Part shown: positions 10,950 through 22,845 of the stretch, piece by piece | Layout: each line of letters opens with the position of its first letter | How positions within the stretch are numbered: the first letter of the stretch is position 1 | Assembly: GCA_030760725.1 (NCBI GenBank) | Contig: JASWHV010000004.1 | Location: 57,813,136 to 57,877,135, forward strand | Source: Neostapfia colusana | Taxonomy: Eukaryota; Streptophyta; Magnoliopsida; Poales; Poaceae | Direction of reading: 5' to 3' | DNA length: 64,000 nucleotides | The notes under the pieces: generated by a model | Database searches by the model: none | The model's input: only the letters and a program-made list of their open reading frames with translations | What the model was told of the DNA's origin: nothing | Made by a program: the position numbers and the translations under genes

Positions 10950-11863
10950 TCGTACCCCGGAATATGGAGCTTAGGAAGAAGATCCTTGATGAAGCTCACA
11001 TGTCTAGGTTCTCCATTCATCCGGGCAGCAACAAGATGTACCAAGATTTGAAGAGTAAATTTCGGTGGACACGGATGGAGCGGGAAATTGCAAAGTACGT
11101 ATCCAAATGTGATACGTGTAGACGAGTGAAGGCTGATCATATGAGGAAATCAGGGCTGCTGCAACCCCTGAAAATTCCAGCATGGAAATGGGAAGATGTG
11201 AGCATGGATTTCAATGTGGGATTACCCATGACTTTTAACAAGCATGATTCCATTTGGGTAATCGTGGATCGGTTAACCAAGTCGGCTCACTTCATTCCCG
11301 TGCATACACATTTCCTTGCCAGCAGGTATGCGGAGTTGTACATTGCAAGAATATTATGCTTGCATGGGGTACCCAAGACCATAATCTCAGATCGAGGGGC
11401 ACTGTTCGTGGCTCGATTCGGGGAGCAGTTGCACACTGCTTTGGGTACTAAATTGATTAGAATCTCCGCCTATCACTCTCAGACAGATGGCAAAACTGAG
11501 AGGGTGAATCAAGTGTTATAAGACATGCTGAGAGCGTGTGCCATTCACCGCGGTAGAAATTGGGATGATCATCTGCCGTTGGTGGAGTTATCGTATAACA
11601 ACGGCTATCAAGCGAGTATCAAGATGGCACCATATGAGGCTCTCTATGGTCATAAATGCCGCACCCCATTGAACTGGTGTGAGTCCGGTGAAAGGGTCAC
11701 GTTCGGGATTGATTTAGTGAACGACGCCGAAGAGCGAGTTCGGGTAATTCAGGCAAACTTAAAGGCCACCCACTCCCGACAGAAGAGTAACGCTGATAAG
11801 AGGCGTAGGCTGCGGAACTTCGATGTCGGGGAACACGTGTACCTCCATGTGTCTCCGATGTAG
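10950..11863 (+). pseudogene. pol: Element A integrase
   Basis: Contains the zinc-binding part (H...H then CDTCRRVKADH at about 11108-11140) and the catalytic core with MDFNVGLPM (first Asp), SDRGALFVARFG (second Asp) and HSQTDGKTERVNQV (Glu), the DD35E arrangement of gypsy integrases. It is broken by nonsense codons TAA 11519-11521 (Glu in C) and TAG 11861-11863 (Lys in C). The enzyme would join element DNA to host DNA in the nucleus. Confidence 0.85.
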
Positions 11864-12232
11864 GGCGTGCACCGATTCAGCGTGAAGGGGAAACTCGCTC
11901 CCCGATTTATTGTACCCTATGCCATCACCGAGAAGTGTGGACGAGTGGTGTATATGGCTGCTGTTCCCACCGAAGATATTGGCGAGTTGCAACTGGATTT
12001 AACCTACGCTGAATATCCAGTTGAAATTATCAATGAGAAGGCTCGGACCACGCGTAACCAAATTCTGTGGTTCTACAAGATCTTATGGAGCAACCACACT
12101 GCTGAGGAAGCGACGTGGAAGAGCGAGGGTTTCCTTCGCTCAAACTACCTGAATTTCATGGCGTATCATCACGGGTATCGCCTCTTATATCTTCGTCTCT
12201 TCTTTTGTAATTTCAGGACAAGATTCTTTTAA
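11864..12232 (+). pseudogene. pol: Element A integrase tail and chromodomain remnant
   Basis: After the GPYAITEKCG block the frame jumps to AVPTEDIGELQLDLTY. Compared with C (49841-49935) about 90 bp are missing, including the VHDIFHV motif. The chromodomain follows: EYPVEIINEKARTTRNQ, then LWFYKILWSNHTAEEATWK. The stop codon seen in C is lost, so the frame runs on to 12232. Confidence 0.8.
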
Positions 12233-12243
12233 GGGGGGAGGGA
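12231..12243 (+). other. Polypurine tract of element A
   Basis: AAGGGGGGAGGGA directly precedes the LTR start TGTAAAAGCC at 12244. This purine run primes plus-strand DNA synthesis in LTR elements. Element C has the identical run at 50207-50219. Confidence 0.85.
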
Positions 12244-13247
12244 TGTAAAAGCCAAAGATTTTACTTGTTAGAGTGTTCATCACATCACCACAAACCAGCT
12301 CATGTTGTGGATAGCTCATGAACACATGAAAGAGCAAGTGAACACCATCAAGAGGTTGATTAGAGGAAGAACATACAAATCCAAAAGTAGGATCCCACAC
12401 ATATAAACATGAGAGGCTGAGCTCACCCTTAGGCCCTAAACATTCTTAGGAGGGCTCATGCCAAGTTCCATGCAAATTCAAACTGTTTTGAGGCACTTTT
12501 GTATACAATTGTACAAAGGGCTAAATTGAATGTAAATTCAAATTTCAGCCACTTTCATCACTTGGATTCAAAAGTTGACTTCATATTCAAACTCAGCACA
12601 TTTTTCTGAGTTAGTCCACCAATTTTCATCCTCATTGGAGTTCATCTTGTCGGGAGCTACATTTGAAGTAATTCAAAAATGAATTTGAAATTAAAATTCA
12701 AATGTGGCCAAACAAACTCCAATTTAAAGAATTCAAATTCATTTCCTGAATTTGTGGCTAAGTCTACCATTTAAGTATGAGTACCTGAGATATTTGCAGC
12801 AAAGAATGGAAAAGAATTAGAGGGGAGGAGTGGACCCACATGTCAGTGACTGAAAACAGAGGAAACGGACTCAAACCGAGAGAAACTCAAGCGGGCGACC
12901 ACCGAGCGCCGCGTGCACCCAGCTCACCGAGGAAAACGCCACCGCACGGCCGCGAGTCACAACTCCAGAACGACACACAGCTCGTCCGTTTTCGTCGTGC
13001 CGAAGCTGAACCGGCTCTCACACACACCACTCGTGGCTCCCGCAACTGAACTCCTCACCGCCGCTCTCTGATCACCAGCGACCGGCCGATCCCGGCTGCT
13101 TCACGCACCGCCACCAGAGAAGAAAAGGTGTGCCTGCTTGTGCAGAAGCTGTAGGAGAAGACCGTTTGCCATTTCATGCAGTGTAGAGCGAGAATTCCTA
13201 GTTTCCCTCCACGGTGTGTATTAGGATTAGAGATCGATCGACACCGA
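12244..13247 (+). mobile_element. 3' LTR of element A, 5' part only
   Basis: Starts TGTAAAAGCCAAAG after the polypurine tract. Its first kilobase resembles the LTR fragment at 13346 block by block (TTGTGGATAGCTCAT, CATCAAGAGG, AACATGAGAG) and, less closely, the C LTR. Full LTRs of this group are about 4 kb, so some 3 kb is missing; it ends near 13247 where an inverted RT fragment begins. No gene seen inside. Confidence 0.75.
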
Positions 13248-13345
13248 ATGTTCTTCCTCTGACATGGAGTACACTTAAATCATTAGATACATAAAGTGTG
13301 CCCGGGCGTTGATCAAACCAAAAGACATGACGAGATACTCATATA
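13248..13345 (-). pseudogene. pol: Short inverted RT fragment (about 98 bp)
   Basis: On the minus strand it reads YEYLVMSFGLINARAHFMYL, then after an internal deletion VYS-SEEEH, part of the Tekay RT palm and the residues just after the catalytic motif. The FIDDI core is deleted. It is directly abutted by an LTR start at 13346. Confidence 0.7.
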
Positions 13346-14497
13346 TGTAAAAAAGCCCAAGAAATGACTTGCAAAAATGGTCATCACCTCACAATACCAC
13401 AGCTCATTTGGTGGATAGCTCATAAACACTTGTGAAGAGCAAGTAAACAACATCAAGAGGGTGATTAGAGGAAAAACTCATAACTCCAGAAAGTAGTAGC
13501 TCACACACATAAACATGAGGGGATGAGTTCACTAGTTGGTCCTAAATATTTTTAGGAATGCTCATGCCAAGTTTCATGGAAACCCAAACTCTTTTGAGCC
13601 ACTTATGGAGACATTTGAAGAAGGGGCTATTTGAATGCAAATTCAAATTTCAGCTAGTTTTCATCACTTGAATTCAAAAGTGGACTTCATATTAAAACTC
13701 AGCACATTTTTCTGAGTTAGTCCACCAATTTTCATCCTCATTGGAGTTCATCTCGTCGGGAGCTAAATTGGCATTAAAAAAAAACTGAATTTGAATTTCA
13801 GATTCAAATGTGAAGTGAATTTGGCCAAACCAATTTCAAACAGATGAATTCAAATTCATCCTCTGCATTGGTGGCTAAGTCTTCTCTTCAAGTTTGAGTA
13901 GCTGAGATATTTGCACCAACAAAGGAAAGGATTACGGGGGAACATGGGCCCACCTGTCAGCCAATTGCACTGATCCAGGAGCACTCACGTGGGCTCTGTT
14001 GCTACGTGATACTTCATCGGGCGCCACCGAGCAGCTGCCGAACCGCCACCACGGCGAGCTGGTGTCGTGCTGGAGGCTAGCGTCGGGTCCTTTGCTTGCC
14101 CACGAAGCCACCTCTCGCAGCTCACACAGAAACCCTGCCGGTTTTCGCACGCGCTCAACCGAAAGTACCGTCGTTTCGGCCACTCTCTGGGGTCCTAGGT
14201 GCGCCGCTGATCTAAGCGCTCTCGTGACTGACGATCAACAGCAACTAGACGCGCCAGAGGCTGCTCGAACTCACGCTGAAAACCCTACCCCTTTTCGTGC
14301 CCTGTTGGGGGAGAATTTTCCCGTTTATTTCTCGGTGTTCAAAGAACCGAGCTAGCCAAGAATCCAAAATTCATGGTGACCGGTCCACCACCGCGTATGC
14401 CAATCTAAACACATGTTCTACACGTCCCCATGGCCACCTAGGATCAAAGACCATCAGAAACCGTCGAGTTTTGGTGCTGCTATTCGTGCCATGCCTT
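13346..14497 (+). mobile_element. LTR 5' fragment, second copy next to the element A LTR
   Basis: Starts TGTAAAAAAGCCCAAG and follows the A LTR closely for about 1.1 kb (CTCATAAACAC, CATCAAGAGGGTGATTAGAGG). It ends near 14497, where element B RT coding begins in inverse orientation. There is no polypurine tract before it, only the inverted RT fragment. Small open frames inside, for example 13999-14355, lack recognisable domains. Confidence 0.7.
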
Positions 14498-15516
14498 TAT
14501 CCGTCTTCTGAGCTGCAATGATGTCCTCCCTAATAGTAGGGACGAGGGCAAGTTTGTACAGTGATCCATAAGGAACCAAGTATAAACTCGGCTCTTCCTC
14601 CTCCACCGGTGTAATGGTGAGGTTATGGACATGTGATTTCCGACTCAGCGCATCGGCAACCACATTCGCCTTTCCGGGGTGGTAATGGATTTCAATCTCA
14701 TAATCTTTGATCAGGTGTAACCACCTCCTTTGCCTCATGTTCAGCTCCTTCTGGGTGAAAATGTATTTCAAGCTCTTGTGGTCGGTGTAGAGGTGCACCA
14801 GATTCCCCAGGAGATAGTGCCTCCACATTTTTAGCGCCAAAACCACTGCAGCGAGCTCAAGATCATGAGTGGGATAATGCTGCTCATGGTTCCGAAGATG
14901 GCGTGAGCCATAGGCGACCACACGTCCTTCCTGCATCAACACGCAGCCAAGCCCAATACCGGACGCGTCGCAATACACGTCGAAGGGCTTCGTTGTATCC
15001 GGCTGAGCTAACACCGGGGCTGTTGTGAGATGCTTCACCAATGCTTGGAACGCTCCTTCACATGCTGAGTTCCAAACATATTTCGTCCCTTTCTTCAGCA
15101 ATTCTGTCATCGGCTTAGCGAGCTTGGAGAAACTTAGAATAAATCTCCGATAGTATCCTGCTAACCCAAGGAAGCTTCTGACTTCATGGACTGAAGTGGG
15201 AGCTTTCCATTTCAGCACTTGCTCTATCTTTCTTGGGTCAACCGCAATGCCTTCTGCTGAGATGATATGTCCCAAGAATGGCACTTGGCTGATCCAAAAC
15301 TCGCATTTACTGAACTTGGCGTAGAGCTTGTGGTCTCGCAATTGTTGAAGAACGATTCTCAAGTGTTCGGCATGTTCGGCTTCTGTCTTGGAGTATACCA
15401 AGATATCGCCGATGAACACTACCACAAACTTGTCCAGCTTCGCATGAGCACCGAGTTCATGAGATACATAAAATGGGCTGGAGCATTTGTGAGACCAAAG
15501 GACATGACGAGGTATT
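14498..15516 (-). pseudogene. pol: Element B RT C-terminal part and RNase H
   Basis: The minus frame opens with EYLVMSFGLTNAPAHFMYLM. The catalytic motif reads FIGDILVYSK: the first Asp of the Asp-Asp pair is Gly. It continues through VPFLGHIISAEGIAVDP, FLGLAGYYRRFI, the RNase H block YCDASGIGLGCVLMQEG, YTDHKSLKYIFTQKELN and HPGKANVVADALSRKSH, and stops after TDKGMA where the sequence switches to the LTR fragment at 14497. One open frame spans 14454-15425. Confidence 0.85.
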
Positions 15517-16920
15517 CATTTGCCCTCAGATCAGCTTTGGTTAAAAAGTTATGGTTATTCAAAGTCAGCAGAATTTCTGGAAGAATTTTAACAGCACCTC
15601 CCTTGGAAAGTTGCTGTTTTCAACCCTGATTTCCACTGAATTCTGTGCTGAAATTTCAGAATCTTTGAATTGCAAAGATGTAACACATCTTCTACCCTTT
15701 CTAAATATGTATCCTATGAAAATTTTTGATTTTTCTACTAGGAGTTATGTTTGAAAAACAGAACAGTCCAGGGAGTGTTTAACTCTGTCCTGGTTCTGGA
15801 CAGTTTACATTCCCCTGGAATTTAAGCCATCTTAAAGTGTGTTTCAGCTCTGGAAGTCTACAACAAAGTTGTAGAGTACTCAAATACCTTTCCAGAACTA
15901 CATACCACACCTCCCTGGGCTAAAATATCTGTGAGTTGTGCCCTGTTGAAGATTAGCAAACTTGGTGCCCCAAAACAGAGCACTCTGTTTTTCATCCCTT
16001 TGGCTATCCTGCTCCACTATTCCATTCTTATACCCAACCAGGGTCCTAAATGTTGAACCTAGAGATTTTAATTCCTTGTTATCATTATTTTGCATGCATA
16101 TGCCTATGATATCTCGGTACTACGTTCCTCACAAAAGAAAATCCTAACTGGATTATACCGGCCTATACGTCTCAAGTGTGGCACTAAACGGTCTCTCGCA
16201 CACGTTTACTACACGGATACATACGTGGTTAGTACCTGCAGAAGAACACACAATAATGATGCACGCAATGGTTGTTCATTTCAGGCAGGACCATATTTGA
16301 AATTAAATACAAACGCCCGTATCATTGTCATACGGCCGTCCTTGAGTTAGGTCACGTCTCAAGGTACGTGATCGTGTTTCAACACCACACGACAGGGAAC
16401 CCGAGTATGTCATGAACGGGTCGTCACGGTTGGGAATGTTATCAACCCAACAGATACCACCTACTGCCCTGCAGGGCACGCCGATGGCAAGCGCTGCGTA
16501 TGTCCTCCTGGGCTATTTCCAGACGAACACACTCTCGCGTTACTGACCACGCGATGGGGTCTCCACTTACTTGCCTAATGCACGCTAGGGATCAGCATTT
16601 CATATGAACTCAGGAACATCAAGAGTCCAAGAGTTTCATATTGACGTCTCACACCAAGCGGTGAGACCAATCCCTGAACCACGTTCCTCGTCAAGGGAGC
16701 TAACTGAAATTGAACCGCTTTCGGTAGCGTTCCTTACCATTCTACCAGAGCGTCGGTGCGTCGTTAAATAATTAAAATTCAGAATTATAACACATAGGTT
16801 AGTCTTTGCCACTTTAAGTAACTATGCTAATATAGTCCTTACTTGGGCAACTACCGAATCCTCACCGTACCTAAGTTTTCCCGTGATAAAGTCCTTAAGT
16901 ACTGTGCTATCCCCAATGCA
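15517..16920 (-). other. Element B 5' leader (non-coding)
   Basis: Matches, in reverse, the C leader 43790-45200, for example AAGTAAGGACTATAT and the block with GCAAATGAATAC. About 1.4 kb without a convincing gene. Its distal end is fused to RT coding at a short shared sequence. Confidence 0.8.
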
Positions 16921-16934
16921 GCTCTGATATCAGG
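16921..16934 (-). other. Primer binding site of element B, one base changed
   Basis: The minus strand reads CCTGATATCAGAGC two bases from the LTR end. The initiator-Met tRNA site is TGGTATCAGAGC, as at 43776 in element C; here a G is A. Confidence 0.85.
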
Positions 16935-16935
16935 C

Positions 16936-19900
16936 TGTGGCGGACCGGAATCCGCTCATCCAAGATCGCAGAGGGTGGTGCCACGCACTGCGACACCCGA
17001 CAGCACACGTCCTAAGGACATATTATATTACATGGGAAAAACCACTGAACTGTACAACGGTACAATACTCAGTTACAAACTATTGTCTTTATTACACAGC
17101 GGAAGTCTACTATTCTACAACTCATGCCTGCCTATCTAGCAAAAGTTGGTTGCCCAGCCCTAGGGCAACCCACACTAGCTGCACGTCTCAGCTCAGCGCG
17201 GCGTGTACGGCTCCCACTCAGCTGTGGTCCCCGATGGAGGGTAACCCTCGCCGGTGGACTCGTACTCCGAGTCCGTGCGTGGCTCCTCACCTGAAAAACA
17301 CTTAAGCAGCAACCGTGAGCACGATGGCTCAACAAGGCTTAACCGACTTACCTAAACATGAAACTCTACATGAGGCGTACAATGACATAGGATAGTAATA
17401 TTGCAGCAAATGGACACGCCTACAAGTTCATCCTTAGTTTATCTTTTAGCACAAGTTAACAGTTCGGGAAGCTGAAATTTAGTAAGCAATATTGGGTGGC
17501 ACATAGGTAGCACTACAATTATATCATAGCAGCAATATTGAATCATAACATTTCATTCATTAGTCTACGTCACGACTCAGTGAACAAGCGGTACTCGTCA
17601 CCGCGAGGGACGGTGAATCGACTCGATATACACCTGCAGGGAAACCCAAAGAGCACGCCACGTACGCCCACCCATGGAGCTGCACAACGCGCTCACTCGA
17701 TGTCGTACGGGACAATCATTCACCCAACAGCCCAAACGTCGAACCGGTCGCACCGAAACGAGCAGGAGGTTCCCTAATGGAGCATCTCTCTATGCCCGTT
17801 GGCAGATTTCCACCTTGCTGCCCTCAGCCTACACCTATAAATCGGTGCGTTATGCCTCGACTCCTGGAGGTTTAGGCTACATCGGCTTATCGGGGCCCAT
17901 ATATCCGACATGCCTTCGGTACGTTCAATACTTGTTCAGCAGGGCCGCACACGGATCGGTCCTCAATCGACACGGACAGGGCTGCGCACACAAGACTTCC
18001 CCTTGCTGCGCCCTAGCCCCTGCCTAGTCTCATTTTCATTACTAAAGTGATCTCACGTCACTCAACCGAACCCGTGTGTCCCAAGCCTATCTCGCGAGTA
18101 GATTCTAACTACTCGACTTGTACCGAAGTCCTATGAATCATTAAGCATAGCCTGTCTACTCGAGGTCTTATACACTACCCTCACTCTTAGGGAAAGATTC
18201 TGGTCATCCAAATGGGGTATTCATCCATCCTACACCTAATGCACATACACCCTTCACTCTACGTATGTAAAGAAAGTACAAACTTTATAAAAGGCTTAAT
18301 GCAAACAGGGGCTTGCCTTGTTGCTGCTGGTCAGGAGTTAGTTCTTCGTCCGGAAGAAGGAAGTCCAGCACTTCCGGAGTCTCCTCGTCTTCGGCGACTA
18401 GACGTTAATAAAATTCTACATGTTAATGAATATGCACAGGAGTTTAGGGTAATACTTCTGCTATTAGTTCTGATAACCAGTCTCTAACAACTGGAACTCT
18501 GTTTAAGAATTTAAAGATGAACTGGGTGCTGGTGGTTTGGGCTTAGACCTAAGCACATGGTTAAGTGCTAAGTGGTTTTCCCCCTTTTCCATATTAATCC
18601 CTCCAGTGGTTAAACAGGACAGGGGTGATCCAGAGCTCCAATGGAGCTGATAATTTTTGTGTGGGTTCCTTGTCACAAGAAAACCCTTTGGACCAAAAAT
18701 TAGCACTTTTCATTGAGTGGTTTGCCCAGAATAATTCTCTCAACAATTAAGCAAAGAAGAATTAATTCTGAGGTAGCACCCCTGTTCATGCCCAACTTAG
18801 TGAACTAAAATTTCAATTATAGCTCATAGAGTTTGCATGAATTGTCCTAGCATTTTGGGAGCTAAGGTTTGTCCAGAACTGAATTTTCAAGTTTTGGAAA
18901 TTCTCTGAAAATGTTTCTGTATTCAAATGAACACAGCACTTTCAAATTTGAATTGCTCTGGTCAAATCAACTCCAAATGGTCTGAAACTATTACAGGGGT
19001 TCACTAGCATCCTAAAGAACATTCTGGAAAAATTTGGGGATTTTTGGATGAACCAAACTCCCTCTAAAAGTCTTTTGCTGAAAAGAGTTAAACAATTTTC
19101 CAGAATTAACTAATAGGTTTCATACTAATTGGGTTTCATATTTGGATAGATCTAGGCAATATGAATACAACCCAATTTGAATCACTAAATTTGGAGCTTC
19201 CTAGCAAAAGTTATGGGGTTCTAAAGTTTGAACTAAATCTGGAAATTTAAATTAATTCGGGAAACATTCAAACTCTGACTGTGGGTCCCTCCTACACGTG
19301 TCGGCTGCTGGAATCACGCCCCACGGGGCCACAGGACCCTTCCCGTGCCACCACACTGGATCCCGGGCCGCAGCGGATTGACAATTTAAAATATCACCAC
19401 TGACATGCGGGGCCCAGTCATCTTCCTCCTCCCGACGCCCGCGCGATCCCGCCGCCGAGCTCGCCGGAGCTCTTACCGGAGAGGGGTTCCGGTCCTCGGA
19501 ACTTGCTGATTCTTGCCGCCTGTGCCTATCTCGGCCTGGGGAACACGGTGTTGCCCTCACCAGAGCGTGACAACGGCCGGAACAGTGCTCCCGGTGGCAA
19601 CAGTGGCCGGGAGCTCACCGGCGACGTCGAACTCGGCATCCCCTGCACCTTTTTCGATGTGGTTTGCTCGGGGAGCTCCGCTGACACCTGCTGGTCACGG
19701 ACATGGACACCGATCCCCGTGAAAACGGCTGCAACTACGACCTCACCGGTGACCTAAACCGGAAATCGGCGCCGATGCAAAATGCTCGAAAAACGTCGCC
19801 CATACTCGATGAAACTCGATGGTTTCTGATTTCAGAGACGCGTGGGCAAGTCTAGATCACGTCCTTAGCTCGGTCTAAGGAGTGGTGGCTTACTTGCTAC

Positions 19901-20924
19901 GAATTTCCGGATTTTGCATGGTTTGGTTCTAAAAACTCTGACGCACTAATCCCCCAAATTCTTCGCCGATCGTGCGAGAGAGAGGGCGAGGTCAGTACGG
20001 TTGGGATCAGTACCTCGAGGCGGTTCTTTCTTGTGTTGCTCGTCGGGCACGAGAGTGCCTGGATTGCTCGGACGCCGGCGACCAGAGAGCAGCGAGGAAA
20101 AAGTTTGCGCGCGGAGGCGATTGTGGATGGGGGAACGCTGGGGCAGCCGGGGCACCGTGAAAACAGCCGAGCGAGCATCGTGCTGGCGTGGTGACTCCGC
20201 TCTTTCACCGTGCGGTGGCTTCATTGGGACGGGGTCGACCCCGTGCGCTGTCGCCCGTAGGGGTGTTCGACCTCGTGCCTGAGTCGGTTTGATCCCTGGG
20301 TAGCTGACCAGTGGGCCCTCTTCTCCCCTCTAATTCTTTCTCCCCCTTCTGCTGTAAATATCCCCAGCTACTAAACATTGAATGGGAGACTTAGCCCCCA
20401 AGTATTGGTTTGAATTTGAGTTCTTAAGTTTAAAATTTGTCAGGTTAAATTTGCTTCATGTTTAAACTGAAATTCAAATTCAGTTTTGAATTATTGCAAA
20501 TTTAGCTCCCGGCAAGATGAACTCCAATGGGGATTAAATTTGGTGGGCTAGCTCAGAAAAATATGCTGAGTTTGAATATGAAGCTAACTTTTTAATTCAA
20601 GTGATGAAAGTTTCTGCAATTTGAATTTGCAATCAAATTGGCCTCTTTTTCAAATACCTCCAAAAGTGCCTCAAAAAGTGGTGGATTTACATGAAACTTG
20701 GACTGCACCTTCCCAAGACTTTTTAAGTTCTAAGGGTGAGCTCAACCTCTCATGTTCATGTGTAGAAATCCTACTTTGTGAAAGTGGAGGCTTTCCCCTC
20801 TAATCACTCTTTTGATGGAGGTTACTTGCTCTTCACCATATTTCCTAAGGTATCCACAACAAGAACTGTCGTTTTGTGAGGTGAAGAAAAGTTTTTGCAA
20901 GACCCTTTTTCTTTGGCTTTTACA
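16936..20924 (-). mobile_element. 5' LTR of element B (3989 bp)
   Basis: Minus-strand ends are TGTAAAAGCCAAAG (20924) and GGTCCGCCACA (16936), next to the primer site. It shares most blocks with the C LTR: the CTTCCGGA hairpin (18349-18378), the CGCCTACAAGTTCATC block, and the block before the end with GGTGGTGCC. It also contains a sense frame of 67 codons (17132-17335) nearly identical to one in the C LTR. Confidence 0.88.
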
Positions 20925-21137
20925 TTATTCGGGTAACCCTGCAGGTGTAAATTGATTATAATCGCCGTCCCTCGCGGTCAGTGAGTACCACTTGTTCACT
21001 GTACCGTGACGTAGAAAGAACAGGCGAGATACATGTTAAAATGTTGCTGATTTCAAGATGGACATTGATTGTTAATGATTTGTTGTAGCCTAGAGATAAT
21101 TAAAGTTCTTTTCAACTTTGGGCAAAGTACATGAGAG
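20925..21137 (+). mobile_element. LTR-derived flank between element B and the copia element
   Basis: 20935-21010 (CCTGCAGGTGTA, CGCCGTCCCTCGCGGT, TTGTTCACTG) aligns in plus orientation with 43066-43140 inside the C LTR. So element B appears to have entered another LTR of the same group. Nearer to 21137 I see no further similarity. The last five bases, GAGAG, are the copia target duplication. Confidence 0.6.
21133..21137. repeat. Copia target-site duplication, left (GAGAG)
   Basis: Matches 30068-30072 on the other side of the copia element. Confidence 0.9.
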
Positions 21138-22845
21138 TGTAGGATCTAAGTACACGTGTAAAGCTACCAGAGGGGGCGGTGAACGGTAGATAAAAACATT
21201 TCAGCGGAAGCAACAAAACACCCCTCAGCAGAAAACTGATCTGTTAAAGAAACCGTGTGTGCAACTAATCTAAACGTGTCCAACTGTGACAAAACTAGTA
21301 TACATTGTAGAGTATCAATTCACAAAGACGTCACAACAAGAATCATGAAAATCCATTGAGAGAAACTCAAGTTACGATCGAAAAATCGAACAAAGGTCAA
21401 TCTGTCCTAAGCAAGAAAAACAGTTCTGGAATACTGCAAAGAAACTCGTGTAGATCAGAATTCAATGACCGTGAAATTTTCACATATGATAGATAATAAA
21501 GTTTTGAAGACCACCCAAAAAGAATCACATCAATTGGATCTGTAAAACTCGAGTTATGATAAACCCACCGAAGCAAGGTAGTGCTGAACAGAAACTCGAC
21601 GAGAAAAACTTGTCTGAAACAAGTCGGACGAAAAAGGCACAAAAGTTCCTTTAGAATACGAATTTTATTTATCAAAACACAAGAGGAACAGCCCCAAAGT
21701 CGTGCACCCACGAGCCTTAGCCTCCCTTGCTTATATAACCAGCCCTAAGGCCAACCCAATTCAAACTAGGACTCCTACTCCTACTTGGATTCAAACTGTA
21801 ATTTTCTAATACTGCTCAAGACTCTTCTACACGCAGATACAAGCAATCTTAATACTTTCAAACACCTTAGTAATGTTCCAAACATTCCTAAAACAACTCC
21901 AATTCGTGACCCACACGAAATCCTATCATAACCAACTCAAAACTTTCCATATTTGAGTCAAACACGACTCAGCCGCAGCCTGAGTCCATAACCTAGTCGG
22001 TTGGACCTTTCCGACCAATTCTTTACGTCCACATCTCTTCATCACACCTTGGAACCATGCAGCCACGTCCATGCACTCCTTGAACATGTGCAAATATCTT
22101 CCAACGACGTCCAAGATACCTTCATGTGCATTGTTCTTGATTCAAACATACTGCGCAACCTCCCGATCAACTCAACCACAATTCCTCCCGAACTTGGTTG
22201 TTGAACCTCATCTTCTCCCTAAGACTAGTTCAATTGATCCCATCACCAGCCATGTCTTGAACTCAAGCAACACCTGCACATGAATAAATAACAAATACTA
22301 CCGAGCACAAGTCCTCGACTTGACTCTCGTTAGTTCCGAAACTACAACATCTTACGTGAGCAACTCAAATAAGCATGTTGTAAACCATAGCAAAATGAGA
22401 TCAGCCATAACCACCAAAACACACCAAAAACTTAGTAAAATAATACTAAGCAAACTTTCCATAAGAGTAAAGCAAGTTCGAAACATTGCAAGTTAAAAGC
22501 AGAACCATTGCAATCAAGCTCTGAACCTTACCAAAGCTAACCGGACCTTGAACCGGAGCTTACCAAAGCTAGTCGGACCCAGCGCCAGAGCATACTAAAG
22601 CTTAGTCGGACCTAGCACGGAACTTACGAAAGCTAGTCGGTCCTAGCACCGGAGCTAGCAAAAATAAGTCGGACCTAGCCAAAATAAGTCAGACCTAGAC
22701 AAAGCAAGTCGGACCTTACGTCGGACCTATCATAGGACCTTGCAGGAGCTCGGACCTAGAGTCGGACCTTGTTAAAAAGGTGTTTTGGGAGTATTCAAAA
22801 CTTTTATCATCAAAGCCAATGTATTCAGCACACATAGGTCTCACA
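21138..22845 (-). mobile_element. Copia 3' LTR (1708 bp)
   Basis: Plus-strand ends are TGTAGGATC and CTCACA. It carries a degenerate GTCGGACCT array at about 22520-22780. Relative to the 5' LTR it has about 70 bp extra near 21830-21895 and one array unit fewer. Confidence 0.9.
22520..22780 (-). repeat. Degenerate tandem array, GTCGGACCTAG core, copia 3' LTR
   Basis: The core GTCGGACCT, or one-base variants of it, recurs about ten times at irregular spacing of 15-40 bp, separated by CAAAGCTA, GCACCGGAGCT or CAAAATAA spacers. The same array is at 29715-29995 and 38870-39130. Confidence 0.85.

Larger units (their letters stand above)
8593..13247 (+). mobile_element. Element A: decayed Tekay/Del-like chromodomain gypsy element
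   Basis: Contains, in order, a leader fragment (8593-8735, matching 43855-43990 of element C), the zinc-knuckle end of gag, protease, RT, RNase H, integrase, chromodomain remains, a polypurine tract and the start of a 3' LTR. Its 5' LTR must lie left of the Tat insertion, outside the window. It carries several nonsense codons, a frameshift and two deletions relative to C. Its 3' LTR is cut short near 13247 by an inverted RT fragment. Confidence 0.85.
14498..20924 (-). mobile_element. Element B: internally deleted Tekay-like element with one LTR
   Basis: Read on the minus strand: LTR 20924-16936, primer binding site, leader 16935-about 15516, then a direct jump into the RT palm, RNase H and the first residues after RNase H, ending at about 14498. 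Gag, protease and the N-terminal RT are missing, as are integrase and the 3' LTR. The flank after 20924 is TTATT; no partner duplication is visible because the other end is lost. Confidence 0.8.

Noticed and set aside
12840..13049. 69-codon frame in the A LTR as a possible host peptide
   Set aside because: Short, Arg/Pro/Thr-rich, in LTR sequence; no support.
20925..21137. Host gene exon in the flank between B and copia
   Set aside because: The readable part aligns with LTR sequence at 43066-43140; the rest has no open frame of note.
22500..22790. CRISPR-like look of the GTCGGACCT array
   Set aside because: Repeats are short and degenerate with irregular spacing, inside a plant LTR, with no cas genes.
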